Positions 6,742 through 13,163 of a stretch of 13,163 nt of DNA are shown here, in pieces. The stretch comes from an uncultured Tidjanibacter sp. (lineage in GTDB: Bacteria; Bacteroidota; Bacteroidia; Bacteroidales; Rikenellaceae), in contig CAKUKW010000035.1 of assembly GCA_934663885.1 (NCBI GenBank), forward strand, positions 1-13,163, given 5' to 3'. The notes beneath the pieces were generated by a model. The model ran no database searches and was not told where the DNA came from. It saw only the letters and a list, made by a program, of their open reading frames with translations. The position numbers and the translations under genes are program-made. The number at the start of each line of letters is the position of its first letter. Within the stretch, counting starts at the first letter, position 1.

Positions 6742-7920
6742 ATGGCAAACAAAAGAGATTACTACGAAGTGCTCGGCGTCGAAAAAGGCGCTAATGAGGA
6801 TGAAATAAAGAAGGCGTACCGCAAGGCCGCACTTAAATACCATCCGGACAAAAATCCGGGCGACAAGGAAGCCGAGGACAAATTCAAGGAGGCTGCCGAG
6901 GCTTACGACGTGCTTAGCAACGCCGACAAAAGGGCCCGCTACGACCAGTTCGGCCATTCCGGAATGAGCGGAGCCGCAGGAGCCGGGGGATACAGCGCGG
7001 GCGGATTTACGATGGACGATATTTTCCGGAATTTCGGGGATATCTTCGGTGGGCATTTCGGCGGTTTCGGTGGATTCAGCGGCTTCGGTGGTTTCGGGGG
7101 CCAGCAACAGCAGGGCAAGCGCGTTAACCGCGGCTCCGACCTGCGTGTGAAGGTCAGGCTTACACTTAAAGAAATAGTTAACGGTACAACCAAGAAACTC
7201 AAGATAAATAAATTCGTCGCGTGTGACCAGTGCGGAGGAACCGGAGCCAAAACTCCCAATTCGGTAGGGAAATGCCAGACGTGCAACGGAAGCGGATATG
7301 TGACCGAAGTGGTCGATAGCTTCTTCGGCCGTACGCAGACTACGCGGCAATGCCCCACATGTCAGGGAACAGGCGAGGTTATTACGGATCCGTGTACGAA
7401 ATGCCGGGGCGAAGGTATAGTCCGCGGCGAGGAAGTCGTGGAGATTAAGATACCGGCCGGGGTAGGAGAGGGCATGCAGTTGTCGGTCAGCGGCAAGGGG
7501 AATGCTGCCCGCCGCGGCGGAATAAACGGCGATCTTCTCGTAGTTATCGAAGAAGAGCGTGACCCTGACCTAATCCGCGACGGCAACGATCTGCTTAACA
7601 ACCAGAAAATAGCCGTTACCACAGCGCTTTTGGGCGGCTCATTGGAGGTCCCGACCGTAGACGGGAAGGCAAAGGTTAAGGTGGCGCCGGGAACCCGTGC
7701 GGGAAGTGTGTTAAGGCTTAAAGGGAAAGGAATTCCCGACGTAAACGGTCACGGCAGGGGAGATATTCTTGTCGTCATAGACATCGATGTACCCTCTAAA
7801 CTCACTTCCGAGGAGAAGAAAATGCTTGAAAAACTTGCCGAAAGCCAGTCATTCAAGGAAGTCAAGACCGGCCGCGGCGAACAAAATATTTTCGAGCGGA
7901 TGAGGAGCTTCTTCCGGTAA
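6742..7920 (+). CDS. dnaJ: DnaJ (Hsp40, type I) chaperone
   Basis: This 392-residue co-chaperone stimulates the DnaK ATPase and delivers unfolded substrates in the cytosol. The complete type I layout is visible. The J domain (5-71) has HPD at 34-36, and a Gly/Phe-rich linker (~71-124) carries GGF-type repeats. The zinc domain has all four CxxCxGxG repeats (161-168, 178-185, 204-211, 218-225) with eight cysteines intact. A C-terminal substrate-binding domain follows ([13 protein letters not shown] onward). Length and motifs are normal. The start at ATG 6742 gives the usual [13 protein letters not shown]. It is downstream of grpE and probably co-transcribed, although the gap holds a tandem repeat of unknown effect. 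No Shine-Dalgarno is present. Confidence 0.97.
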   Translation: MANKRDYYEVLGVEKGANEDEIKKAYRKAALKYHPDKNPGDKEAEDKFKEAAEAYDVLSNADKRARYDQFGHSGMSGAAGAGGYSAGGFTMDDIFRNFGDIFGGHFGGFGGFSGFGGFGGQQQQGKRVNRGSDLRVKVRLTLKEIVNGTTKKLKINKFVACDQCGGTGAKTPNSVGKCQTCNGSGYVTEVVDSFFGRTQTTRQCPTCQGTGEVITDPCTKCRGEGIVRGEEVVEIKIPAGVGEGMQLSVSGKGNAARRGGINGDLLVVIEEERDPDLIRDGNDLLNNQKIAVTTALLGGSLEVPTVDGKAKVKVAPGTRAGSVLRLKGKGIPDVNGHGRGDILVVIDIDVPSKLTSEEKKMLEKLAESQSFKEVKTGRGEQNIFERMRSFFR

Positions 7921-7933
7921 ACGCTATATTTTT

Positions 7934-7969
7934 CCTATCTTTGCGATAAATAAACATTGCTTAGATAGG
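7934..7969 (+). promoter_or_regulatory. First copy of a duplicated promoter-like block
   Basis: It contains a -7-like TATCTTTG (7936-7943) inside CTATCTTTGCGATAA (7935-7949), plus a 7-bp inverted repeat (CCTATCT 7934-7940, AGATAGG 7963-7969). No TTG is found at the right distance upstream, so it may be a weak promoter or an operator copy. The same 15-mer and AGATAG arm recur 84-85 bases downstream. Confidence 0.4.
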
Positions 7970-7995
7970 ATGCGCCTCGGAGAAGTCCAAACAGG

Positions 7996-8053
7996 TTTGA
8001 CTTGCCTCTCGGCTTTCACTATCTTTGCGATAATTCACACATTAACAAGATAG
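7996..8053 (+). promoter_or_regulatory. Promoter and inverted repeat for the small membrane protein (second copy)
   Basis: TTTG (7996-7999), 20 bases, then TATCTTTG (8020-8027) is a full promoter match. The -7 box lies in the left arm of a 7-bp inverted repeat (CTATCTT 8019-8025, AAGATAG 8047-8053). The predicted 5' leader is only about 20 bases before ATG 8056. The shared 15-mer CTATCTTTGCGATAA is identical to that at 7935-7949. Confidence 0.7.
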
Positions 8054-8055
8054 AT

Positions 8056-8355
8056 ATGGCAGGTTTTTTTTCCGGCAGGGCCAAACCTAGGCAGTTTAAT
8101 TACCGCCCGATATACTATAATCCCGAGCAGGAGCGTCGTGAGAAGCGTCGTGAAGAATTGCTTGGCAAGCGCGTCGAAGAAGGTGACTACCAGCCCGGCG
8201 ACATAATCCGCGGAGGCGGTATGAGGGCAAAAGGTAAGTTTATTACCGATACCGATTACGCCCATAAACAAAGGAGGCAGACTGCCACCCGTCTGGTAGT
8301 TATATTGGTTTTACTCATGGCCGTTGTTGCAATCATATTCTTTTGGAAGATATAG
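8056..8355 (+). CDS. Small tail-anchored membrane protein upstream of mutL
   Basis: A 99-residue protein from ATG 8056. This start is chosen over the TTG at 8002, which would lie upstream of the -7 box. The N-terminus is basic and aromatic (RQFNYRPIYYNPEQ, 12-25), then a highly charged helical stretch (EQERREKRREELLGKR, 24-39), a Gly-rich turn, and one C-terminal membrane segment (~79-97) ending WKI. There is no signal peptide, so it should be tail-anchored with a cytosolic N-terminus. I recall proteins of similar layout (FNYxPRYY-like start, one C-terminal segment) beside mutL in other Bacteroidota, sometimes mislabelled as riboflavin synthase beta subunit; nothing here supports that enzyme. 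mutL starts 71 bases downstream. The function is unknown. Confidence 0.75.
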   Translation: MAGFFSGRAKPRQFNYRPIYYNPEQERREKRREELLGKRVEEGDYQPGDIIRGGGMRAKGKFITDTDYAHKQRRQTATRLVVILVLLMAVVAIIFFWKI

Positions 8356-8426
8356 GGCCCGTTTGATTTTTATTCATTATTATTTAAGGGGAACAGTATC
8401 TTTATTATATTAATTTTCCTCATGGA

Positions 8427-10283
8427 ATGTCCGATAAGATAAGACTTTTACCGGATACGGTAGCCAACCAGATTGCCGCGGGAGAGGTGGTTAACCGCCC
8501 CGCGTCCGTCGTTAAGGAGATGATGGAAAATGCAGTGGACGCCGGTGCGCACTCGGTTACCGTCCAGTACCGCGCGGGAGGAAAGGAGCTTATAAGGGTG
8601 ATCGACGACGGGGAAGGGATGTCTCCCATAGATGCCCGCCTGGCCTTCGACAAACACGCCACCAGCAAGATCACACGCATCGAAGACGTTTACTCTTTAC
8701 ATACGTTCGGTTTCAGGGGTGAAGCCCTCGCTTCCATAGCAGCTATTGCCCATGTCGAGCTTGTAACGAGGCAGGTGCAGGAGGAGCTGGGTACAAAGCT
8801 GATTATCGAAGGCAGCCGATTCCAGTGCCAGGAGGTATGCACCGCTCCGGAAGGGAGCCAGTTCTCCGTCAAAAATCTTTTTTATAATGTTCCCGCCCGC
8901 CGCAGAGTTCTCGAAAAGAGCACTACCGAACACAGGCATATAGCGGAAGAGTTCCGTCGTGTGGCGCTATGTCATCCCGAAATGGCTTTCACCCTGTACG
9001 GGGAGGACGCTCCTTTATACAACCTTCAGCCCTCAAACCTTAAGCAGCGCATCGTGGGGCTTATCGGCAAAGGTGTAGCCAACAATTTACTCGAGGTAGA
9101 CACTGACACTTCGATAGTCAGGATTTACGGTTTCGTCGGGCGCCCCTCGGCCAGTAAACATACCAACCGTGAGCAGTATATGTTCGTGAACGGCCGCTTT
9201 TTCAAAAGCCCGTATTTCCATAAGGCGGTTCTGCAGGCCTATGAAAAGCTTATTCCAGCCGGAACGCAGCCTTCCTATTTTCTCTATTTCGAGCTCGATC
9301 CCGATAAGATAGACGTAAATATACATCCCCAGAAAATAGAAGTTAAATTCGAGGACGGGCCTACCGTATGGCAGATCCTGGCCGCTTCCGTCAAAGAGGC
9401 GCTGGCCAAGACGGGCGCCGTGTCGTTCATGGATTTCGACGAGGAAAAAAGTGTAGAGATTCCCGTTCTCCCGCGGGGTGCGGGTATGTTCAGGGAGCCT
9501 CCGTCATCAACCAACACCTCCTATAATCCGTTCAAGGCGGAAACGGCAGGCCGCAAAAGCGCCGCCGACATATCCGACTTCATGGGAAGATATGACGGGG
9601 GACTTTCGGGACTGCCCCGCGAGAACGCGCTTTCACGGTTCGACGAATCGGTACTTGAATACATTGAAGGAGGTGATGCGGAACAGGGAAGGCTTATTGA
9701 GGAAGATGAGAATGACGACGGGCTTTTCAGGGGGCATATACTGCTGTCGGGCGGATATGTGGCTGCCGGTAGGCGCGGGGGTCTCGTCCTGATAGACCTG
9801 CGCCGGGCGAAGGAGGCGATACTTTACGGCCGTTACCTGATGATGCTGCGCAGCGACAGTTCGGTAACCCAGAAGCTTCTTTTCCCCGAAGTGATGGTGT
9901 TTTCGACCGATGATGTCATCCTGATGAAGGAAAACTATGATGATTTTACTGCCTTTGGTTTCGAATTCGTTTTCCGCGACGGGAACACTATAGAGATAAC
10001 CGGCATTCCTGCCGATTTCGATACTTCCGATTCCCAGTCGCTGTTATACGATATGATAGATAGCATACGGGACGAGTTGTCGCTTCCCCCCGAAGTACGG
10101 AGGGAAAGGCTTGCGGCGGTTCTGGCGCGCGACGGTGGCAGTCGCAAAACGAAATCTTTCACGGAAGGCGAGATGACAGCTATACTCGAATCGCTGGCCG
10201 GTGGAGGAATGTATAATTTTACTCCCGGCGGAATGCCGGTGCTGAGGGAGGTAAGCCTTCAGGAGATAAAGTCGTTCTTCTGA
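8427..10283 (+). CDS. mutL: DNA mismatch repair protein MutL (C-terminal nuclease motifs altered)
   Basis: MutL couples mismatch recognition by MutS to strand incision or removal. This copy has 618 residues, a normal length. The N-terminal GHKL ATPase is intact: E31/N35 in KEMMENAVDAGA, DDGEG (60-64), KHATSKI (76-82), TFGFRGEA (93-100) and the Lys in the IHPQK region (299-303). A low-complexity linker (~340-430) leads to the dimerization domain (~435-618). In MutLs with endonuclease activity this domain carries DQHA(X)2E(X)4E. Here the segment at 457-468 reads DLRRAKEAILYG, keeping only D457 and E463. Near the C-terminus, the usual Cys before the TPxGxP element is replaced (AGGGMYNFTPGGMP, 591-604). 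Nicking may be lost or altered. The reading frame is intact, so this is not a pseudogene by sequence. It lies 71 bases after the small membrane protein gene. Confidence 0.95.
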   Translation: MSDKIRLLPDTVANQIAAGEVVNRPASVVKEMMENAVDAGAHSVTVQYRAGGKELIRVIDDGEGMSPIDARLAFDKHATSKITRIEDVYSLHTFGFRGEALASIAAIAHVELVTRQVQEELGTKLIIEGSRFQCQEVCTAPEGSQFSVKNLFYNVPARRRVLEKSTTEHRHIAEEFRRVALCHPEMAFTLYGEDAPLYNLQPSNLKQRIVGLIGKGVANNLLEVDTDTSIVRIYGFVGRPSASKHTNREQYMFVNGRFFKSPYFHKAVLQAYEKLIPAGTQPSYFLYFELDPDKIDVNIHPQKIEVKFEDGPTVWQILAASVKEALAKTGAVSFMDFDEEKSVEIPVLPRGAGMFREPPSSTNTSYNPFKAETAGRKSAADISDFMGRYDGGLSGLPRENALSRFDESVLEYIEGGDAEQGRLIEEDENDDGLFRGHILLSGGYVAAGRRGGLVLIDLRRAKEAILYGRYLMMLRSDSSVTQKLLFPEVMVFSTDDVILMKENYDDFTAFGFEFVFRDGNTIEITGIPADFDTSDSQSLLYDMIDSIRDELSLPPEVRRERLAAVLARDGGSRKTKSFTEGEMTAILESLAGGGMYNFTPGGMPVLREVSLQEIKSFF

Positions 10284-10440
10284 CGCGGTAATGAGCCTGT
10301 AGGTACAACTTTTGGATAAGCCGGACGTTATGGTTGAGCCGGGCCTGCCCCAATACAAGGGCGTCTGATAACCGGGGGATGTTTGAAATGATAAGTGGCA
10401 ATTTGGAAGACTCTGTAAAAAATTGAAAAAATGCTCCGTA

Positions 10441-10866
10441 ATGGATAAATTGAAAGTAAAATTACGGTCGCTGGACGATAAAGTGAGCTTCAGCGCAACG
10501 GCGCGTGAGAATCCGCCGGTAATCGTCGACTATTTCCCGCCTGTCGGGACAGGTGAGGGATATACTTCCCTGGAACTCGTAATGGCCGGATTCGGCTCAT
10601 GCGTAGCCACCACGCTTTTGACCGTCCTGCGGTACAGGATGCGGAAAAAGGTCGAAGGTATCGACGGCGAAGTGGAAGGTATTGTAAGGGAAGAGCATCC
10701 CAGGTCGCTTAAAAACATGACGGTTATGCTGTCGATAAAATCCGGGGATGTGAATGAAACCGAGATAAAGGATTCACTGAAGGCAGCGGAAGAGATGCTT
10801 TGTCCCGTATGGGCAATGATAAAAGGCAACGTCGATGTAGGTGTCGAATTCGTTATCGTGGAATAA
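10441..10866 (+). CDS. OsmC-family protein (putative peroxidase)
   Basis: OsmC/Ohr-family proteins are cytosolic dimers that reduce organic hydroperoxides with a paired-cysteine mechanism. From ATG 10441 this is 141 residues. An upstream TTG (10423) would add MKKCSV and is less likely. The two expected cysteines are present: Cys54 in GFGSCVATTLL and Cys121 in EMLCPVWAMIKG. The preceding GYTSLELVMAG is the usual lead-in to the first. The family contains several subgroups (OsmC, Ohr, YhfA-like); this short form looks nearer the YhfA-like group, for which the substrate is uncertain. It stands alone, with 157 bases before and 78 bases after and no clear promoter match. Confidence 0.85.
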   Translation: MDKLKVKLRSLDDKVSFSATARENPPVIVDYFPPVGTGEGYTSLELVMAGFGSCVATTLLTVLRYRMRKKVEGIDGEVEGIVREEHPRSLKNMTVMLSIKSGDVNETEIKDSLKAAEEMLCPVWAMIKGNVDVGVEFVIVE

Positions 10867-10944
10867 AAGTTGATACCGATATTTTAAAATATATATTTAT
10901 ATTGTTTTTTAAGGTATTTTCGCACAGGATAAAAGAGCAATAAC

Positions 10945-11610
10945 ATGGCTATAGCTAACGGATACTTCAGGACACCTCCAGTGGTGAGGAACCTGCTGAT
11001 AATAAACGTACTGGTGTTCCTTGCAGAGGTAATCCTCCCTACTTCAGCAAGTAACACGATGCTCCATTACGGGGCGCTTAACTTCTGGAAAGGGGGAGAC
11101 TTCTATGCCTGGCAACTCGTAACTTATATGTTCCTGCACGGGGGGTTCAGCCACCTGTTTTTCAATATGTTCGCCCTATGGATGTTCGGGAGGGCGCTCG
11201 AGTACGATCTCGGAAGCAAGAAATTCCTGATATATTACCTGGTTTGCGGCATAGGTGCCGGGTTGATACAGCTTGGAGTAAACTGGGCCGAGTACTCTGT
11301 GGCCCTTAACGGCGGCGATCTCGTATTGGCGGGCAGGCTTTCGAGGGCCTCGACCATAGGCGCTTCGGGAGCGGTTTACGGTATTCTGCTTGGAATGGGC
11401 CTGCTGCATCCAAACGATAGGGTTATGCTGATTTTCCCTCCCATACCGTTCAAAATGAAATGGTTCGTGATAATTTACGGTGCCATTGAACTTTTTGCGG
11501 GGATATCCGGAAGGATGGACAGCGTGGCGCACTTCGCGCACCTGGGCGGTATGCTATGGGGATTCCTGCTGCTCTGGTACTGGAAGAAAAAGGGGAAGAT
11601 ATATTATTAG
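10945..11610 (+). CDS. Rhomboid family intramembrane serine protease
   Basis: Rhomboids cleave transmembrane segments of substrate proteins inside the membrane. This 221-residue protein has the minimal six-segment core. Diagnostic elements are HGGFSHLFFNM (65-75; oxyanion-region H70 and N74), the GASGAVYG serine loop (139-146, nucleophile Ser141) and HFAHLGG (196-202, catalytic His199). The N-terminus (MAIANGYFRTPPVVRNLLIINVLVF) leads straight into the first segment. A basic tail (WKKKGK) is presumably cytosolic. All catalytic residues are present, so it should be active. Substrate is unknown. The next gene starts 44 bases downstream and is probably co-transcribed. Confidence 0.95.
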   Translation: MAIANGYFRTPPVVRNLLIINVLVFLAEVILPTSASNTMLHYGALNFWKGGDFYAWQLVTYMFLHGGFSHLFFNMFALWMFGRALEYDLGSKKFLIYYLVCGIGAGLIQLGVNWAEYSVALNGGDLVLAGRLSRASTIGASGAVYGILLGMGLLHPNDRVMLIFPPIPFKMKWFVIIYGAIELFAGISGRMDSVAHFAHLGGMLWGFLLLWYWKKKGKIYY

Positions 11611-11654
11611 AACATACTGCTTTGGAGCAGCGTTCATGTCTAATCTATTGGGAA

Positions 11655-12812
11655 ATGGCTGACTACGGGTACTATAAAAAATCCCGCCGCCGCAAGGAGC
11701 GCGGCGCATGGGGTGGTGTGGCCCTTAAGGTGCTGGATGTCGTGATGCTCGTTTTTTCAGTGTTATGCCTGTTGCTCCTTCTTTCAGCCTACCTTGCGAA
11801 ATATATAGACCCTAACAGCTCGGCATTCTTCGCTTTCCCGGGGCTTATGTTCCCCGTACTTTATATAGCCGGCCTGCTGCTTACGCTTTATTGGGTCGTT
11901 CGCTGGAAGATCTATGCCATCGTTATGGCTGTCGTACTCCTTCTTGGCATTGGCAATACACGGCTCTTTTATAAGATGGACCTCAGGGAACATTACGGTG
12001 ATAAGACTCCAGGCAAAACGGAGGTCGTCGTAATGAGCTACAATGTTATGGGATTCCATTCCAAGTACGGGAGGGACGGTAAAAGCATCCAGGAGATTAT
12101 CGGTGAATTCGTACTCGACAATAACGTGGATATACTCTGCCTTCAGGAATTTCCGGCTTCACGGGAACATAACAGCCTGTTCGGTGAAATACTGTCTGAG
12201 TTGAGGTACAGGCACATACTTCCTTATTATGATGACAAACCCGAGGGGCTCGCGCTGGCGATATACAGCCGTTACCCTATCGTACTCAGGGGGAATCTCG
12301 AAGCGGAAGGCATCCAGGTACGTCCTATATGGACGGATATAAGGATCAGGCGCGATACGGTGAGGGTGCTGAACAGCCATTTGCAGAGCACCACGATAAG
12401 CGGCAACGACGTCGATTTCCTTAAAGGGCGCGGGAGCGCAGGCGGAGTGGACGGGGAAGCCCGGATAAAGGGCATAGCACGTAAATTGAGAGACAACTAC
12501 AGGAAAAGGGCCCCGCAGGCTAAAGATATCGCGGGGTTCGTGTCTGAGTCGCCTTATTCAACAGTGGTTTGCAGCGATATGAATGATACGCCCATGTCTT
12601 ATGCATACCGCCGGATATCCCGGGGCATGCAGGATAGTTTCGTCGAGAAAGGCAGCGGCATAACCGGCACCTATAACGGTTTTTTCAATATGTTCCGCAT
12701 CGACTATATTTTTATGTCTAAGGAGCTGGAGGTCAAAAACTATTTTTCCTACGACGAAGTTTATTCCGATCATAATCCGGTTGCAGCCAGCCTGGAATTC
12801 ATTAAAAAATAA
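11655..12812 (+). CDS. Membrane-anchored endonuclease/exonuclease/phosphatase-family protein
   Basis: A 385-residue protein. ATG 11655 is chosen because the upstream ATG at 11556 lies inside the rhomboid gene and would add a polar extension. A basic N-terminus (YYKKSRRRKERG) precedes three membrane segments (~23-48, 58-81, 84-103). An EEP (DNase I-like) domain follows from ~122. Metal and catalytic motifs are all present: SYNVMGF (N130), LQEF (E165), LNSHLQS (H242), CSDMNDTP (D308, N310), RIDYIF (D350) and YSDHNPV (D372, H373). The hydrolase domain follows the third segment; with a basic cytosolic N-terminus it would face the periplasm. The substrate could be DNA, a phospholipid or another phosphodiester; the sequence does not decide. 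It is downstream of the rhomboid gene. Confidence 0.88.
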   Translation: MADYGYYKKSRRRKERGAWGGVALKVLDVVMLVFSVLCLLLLLSAYLAKYIDPNSSAFFAFPGLMFPVLYIAGLLLTLYWVVRWKIYAIVMAVVLLLGIGNTRLFYKMDLREHYGDKTPGKTEVVVMSYNVMGFHSKYGRDGKSIQEIIGEFVLDNNVDILCLQEFPASREHNSLFGEILSELRYRHILPYYDDKPEGLALAIYSRYPIVLRGNLEAEGIQVRPIWTDIRIRRDTVRVLNSHLQSTTISGNDVDFLKGRGSAGGVDGEARIKGIARKLRDNYRKRAPQAKDIAGFVSESPYSTVVCSDMNDTPMSYAYRRISRGMQDSFVEKGSGITGTYNGFFNMFRIDYIFMSKELEVKNYFSYDEVYSDHNPVAASLEFIKK

Positions 12813-12844
12813 TGCCCGCCCGTTAAATTTTTACAGCAAATAAT

Positions 12845-12890
12845 ATTGCCCGGCTATTTATTAAATAATTTTAATAAATAGCCGGGCAAT
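12845..12890. terminator. Perfect 21-bp inverted repeat between convergent genes
   Basis: The arms at 12845-12865 and 12870-12890 are fully complementary, with a 4-base loop (TAAT). The GC block GCCCGGC lies towards the base of the stem and the AT-rich part near the loop. It lies 33 bases after the phosphatase-family gene stop and 58 bases from the ispE stop, which suits a shared terminator for both strands. There is no clean T run on either side. Confidence 0.7.
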
Positions 12891-12947
12891 TGTTAATAAC
12901 TTTGACATCAAGGACTAACCCGTCCTTACCCCGCGCTTTACTGCAGA

Positions 12948-13163
12948 TTACAGCGCCGAAATGAATGCGTTGCCGTATATTGTTGATATACAGGATGGTT
13001 TTTTATTGAAAATCCCATATACAGCTGACCCTGAGCCCGTCATGGATGCGTAAACCGCACCGGATGAATAGAGCGATTTTTTTAACATTTTTATTTGTGG
13101 GTGTTTGTCAAAAACCGTTTTTTCAAAGGCATTTTCTATCATACCGGGCCATTTTTCGACAGG
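12948..13163 (-). CDS. ispE: 4-diphosphocytidyl-2-C-methyl-D-erythritol kinase (3' part)
   Basis: The minus-strand frame is open to the window edge. The 71 C-terminal residues are present; the start lies outside. IspE is a cytosolic GHMP-family kinase that phosphorylates CDP-ME in the non-mevalonate isoprenoid pathway. Visible features are PVEKWPGMIENAFEKTVF, where IspE proteins have an NDFE-like segment, then the HPQI element. The diagnostic GHMP C-terminal motif follows (ASMTGSGSAVYGIF, about 19 to 32 residues from the end). N rather than ND precedes AFE, a mild deviation. The TAA is at 12950-12948. It is convergent with the phosphatase-family gene. ATG 13142 is internal. Confidence 0.88.
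   Translation of the reverse strand, partial: PVEKWPGMIENAFEKTVFDKHPQIKMLKKSLYSSGAVYASMTGSGSAVYGIFNKKPSCISTIYGNAFISAL

Noticed and set aside
6682..7350. Minus-strand open frame of 222 codons opposite dnaJ
   Set aside because: The plus strand is an unambiguous DnaJ. The antisense start falls in the AATTC repeat, and the rest mirrors the Gly/Phe and zinc regions.
8056..8355. Annotation as riboflavin synthase beta subunit
   Set aside because: No lumazine/riboflavin synthase motif is present. The protein has a charged helix and a single C-terminal membrane segment.
10284..10440. Possible control region or small gene between mutL and the OsmC gene
   Set aside because: 157 bases with no convincing hairpin, promoter match or coding frame. 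TTTG at 10382-10385 has no TAnnTTTG at a suitable distance.
11556..11654. ATG 11556 as start of the EEP-family protein
   Set aside because: It overlaps 55 bases of the rhomboid gene. The 33-residue extension has no feature, and ATG 11655 gives a normal basic N-terminus before the first membrane segment.
12897..12904. TAACTTTG, a match to the TAnnTTTG -7 box
   Set aside because: It lies between two convergent genes, has no TTG at the expected distance upstream, and points into the 3' end of ispE.
1..13163. CRISPR arrays, transposons, prophage or defence islands
   Set aside because: No regularly spaced repeats with spacers, no transposase or integrase-like product, and no defence-gene domains were seen on either strand.

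Overview
The window reads as ordinary chromosome from a member of the Bacteroidota, most likely the order Bacteroidales. A Rikenellaceae/Alistipes-like source is a guess. Four things support the phylum. Several promoters fit the Bacteroidota pattern of TTTG, about 20 bases, then TAnnTTTG. Shine-Dalgarno sequences are almost absent. There is a TonB-receptor-like outer-membrane barrel with a carboxypeptidase-regulatory N-terminal domain. The signal peptides and lipoboxes are typical. No phage, transposase, CRISPR array, toxin-antitoxin pair or recognisable defence system is visible.

Layout. Positions 1-1975 form a tight plus-strand operon: the end of a LolC/E-type ABC permease, ubiE/menG (menaquinone methyltransferase) and a LEA-like lipoprotein, joined by TAATG and ATGA overlaps. 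Next come a secreted SPOR-domain protein (2053-2595) and a tiny cysteine-rich lipoprotein (2621-2848). A bidirectional terminator (2876-2903) separates these from a minus-strand tRNA-Gln(CUG) that has its own promoter. After an AT-rich gene-free stretch, a well-formed promoter drives an 806-residue outer-membrane barrel protein (3410-5830), which ends at a GC-rich hairpin.

Positions 6035-7920 hold the co-chaperone pair grpE-dnaJ. The gap between them carries a 7-bp AATTCNN tandem repeat just before dnaJ. Then come a 99-residue tail-anchored membrane protein (8056-8355), preceded by a duplicated promoter-like block, and mutL (8427-10283). The C-terminal endonuclease motifs of this MutL look eroded. 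An OsmC-family protein (10441-10866), a rhomboid protease (10945-11610) and a membrane-anchored endonuclease/exonuclease/phosphatase-family protein (11655-12812) follow. The last of these converges on the 3' end of ispE (minus strand, 12948-13163), with a perfect 21-bp inverted repeat between them.

Together the genes cover envelope biogenesis (permease, lipoproteins, SPOR protein, barrel), quinone and isoprenoid supply (ubiE, ispE), protein folding (grpE, dnaJ), DNA repair (mutL) and peroxide defence (OsmC). The most interesting signals are the altered MutL C-terminus, the duplicated promoter and possible leader ORF before the small membrane protein, the Cys-rich lipoprotein and the AATTC repeat. 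I found no convincing new multi-gene system.
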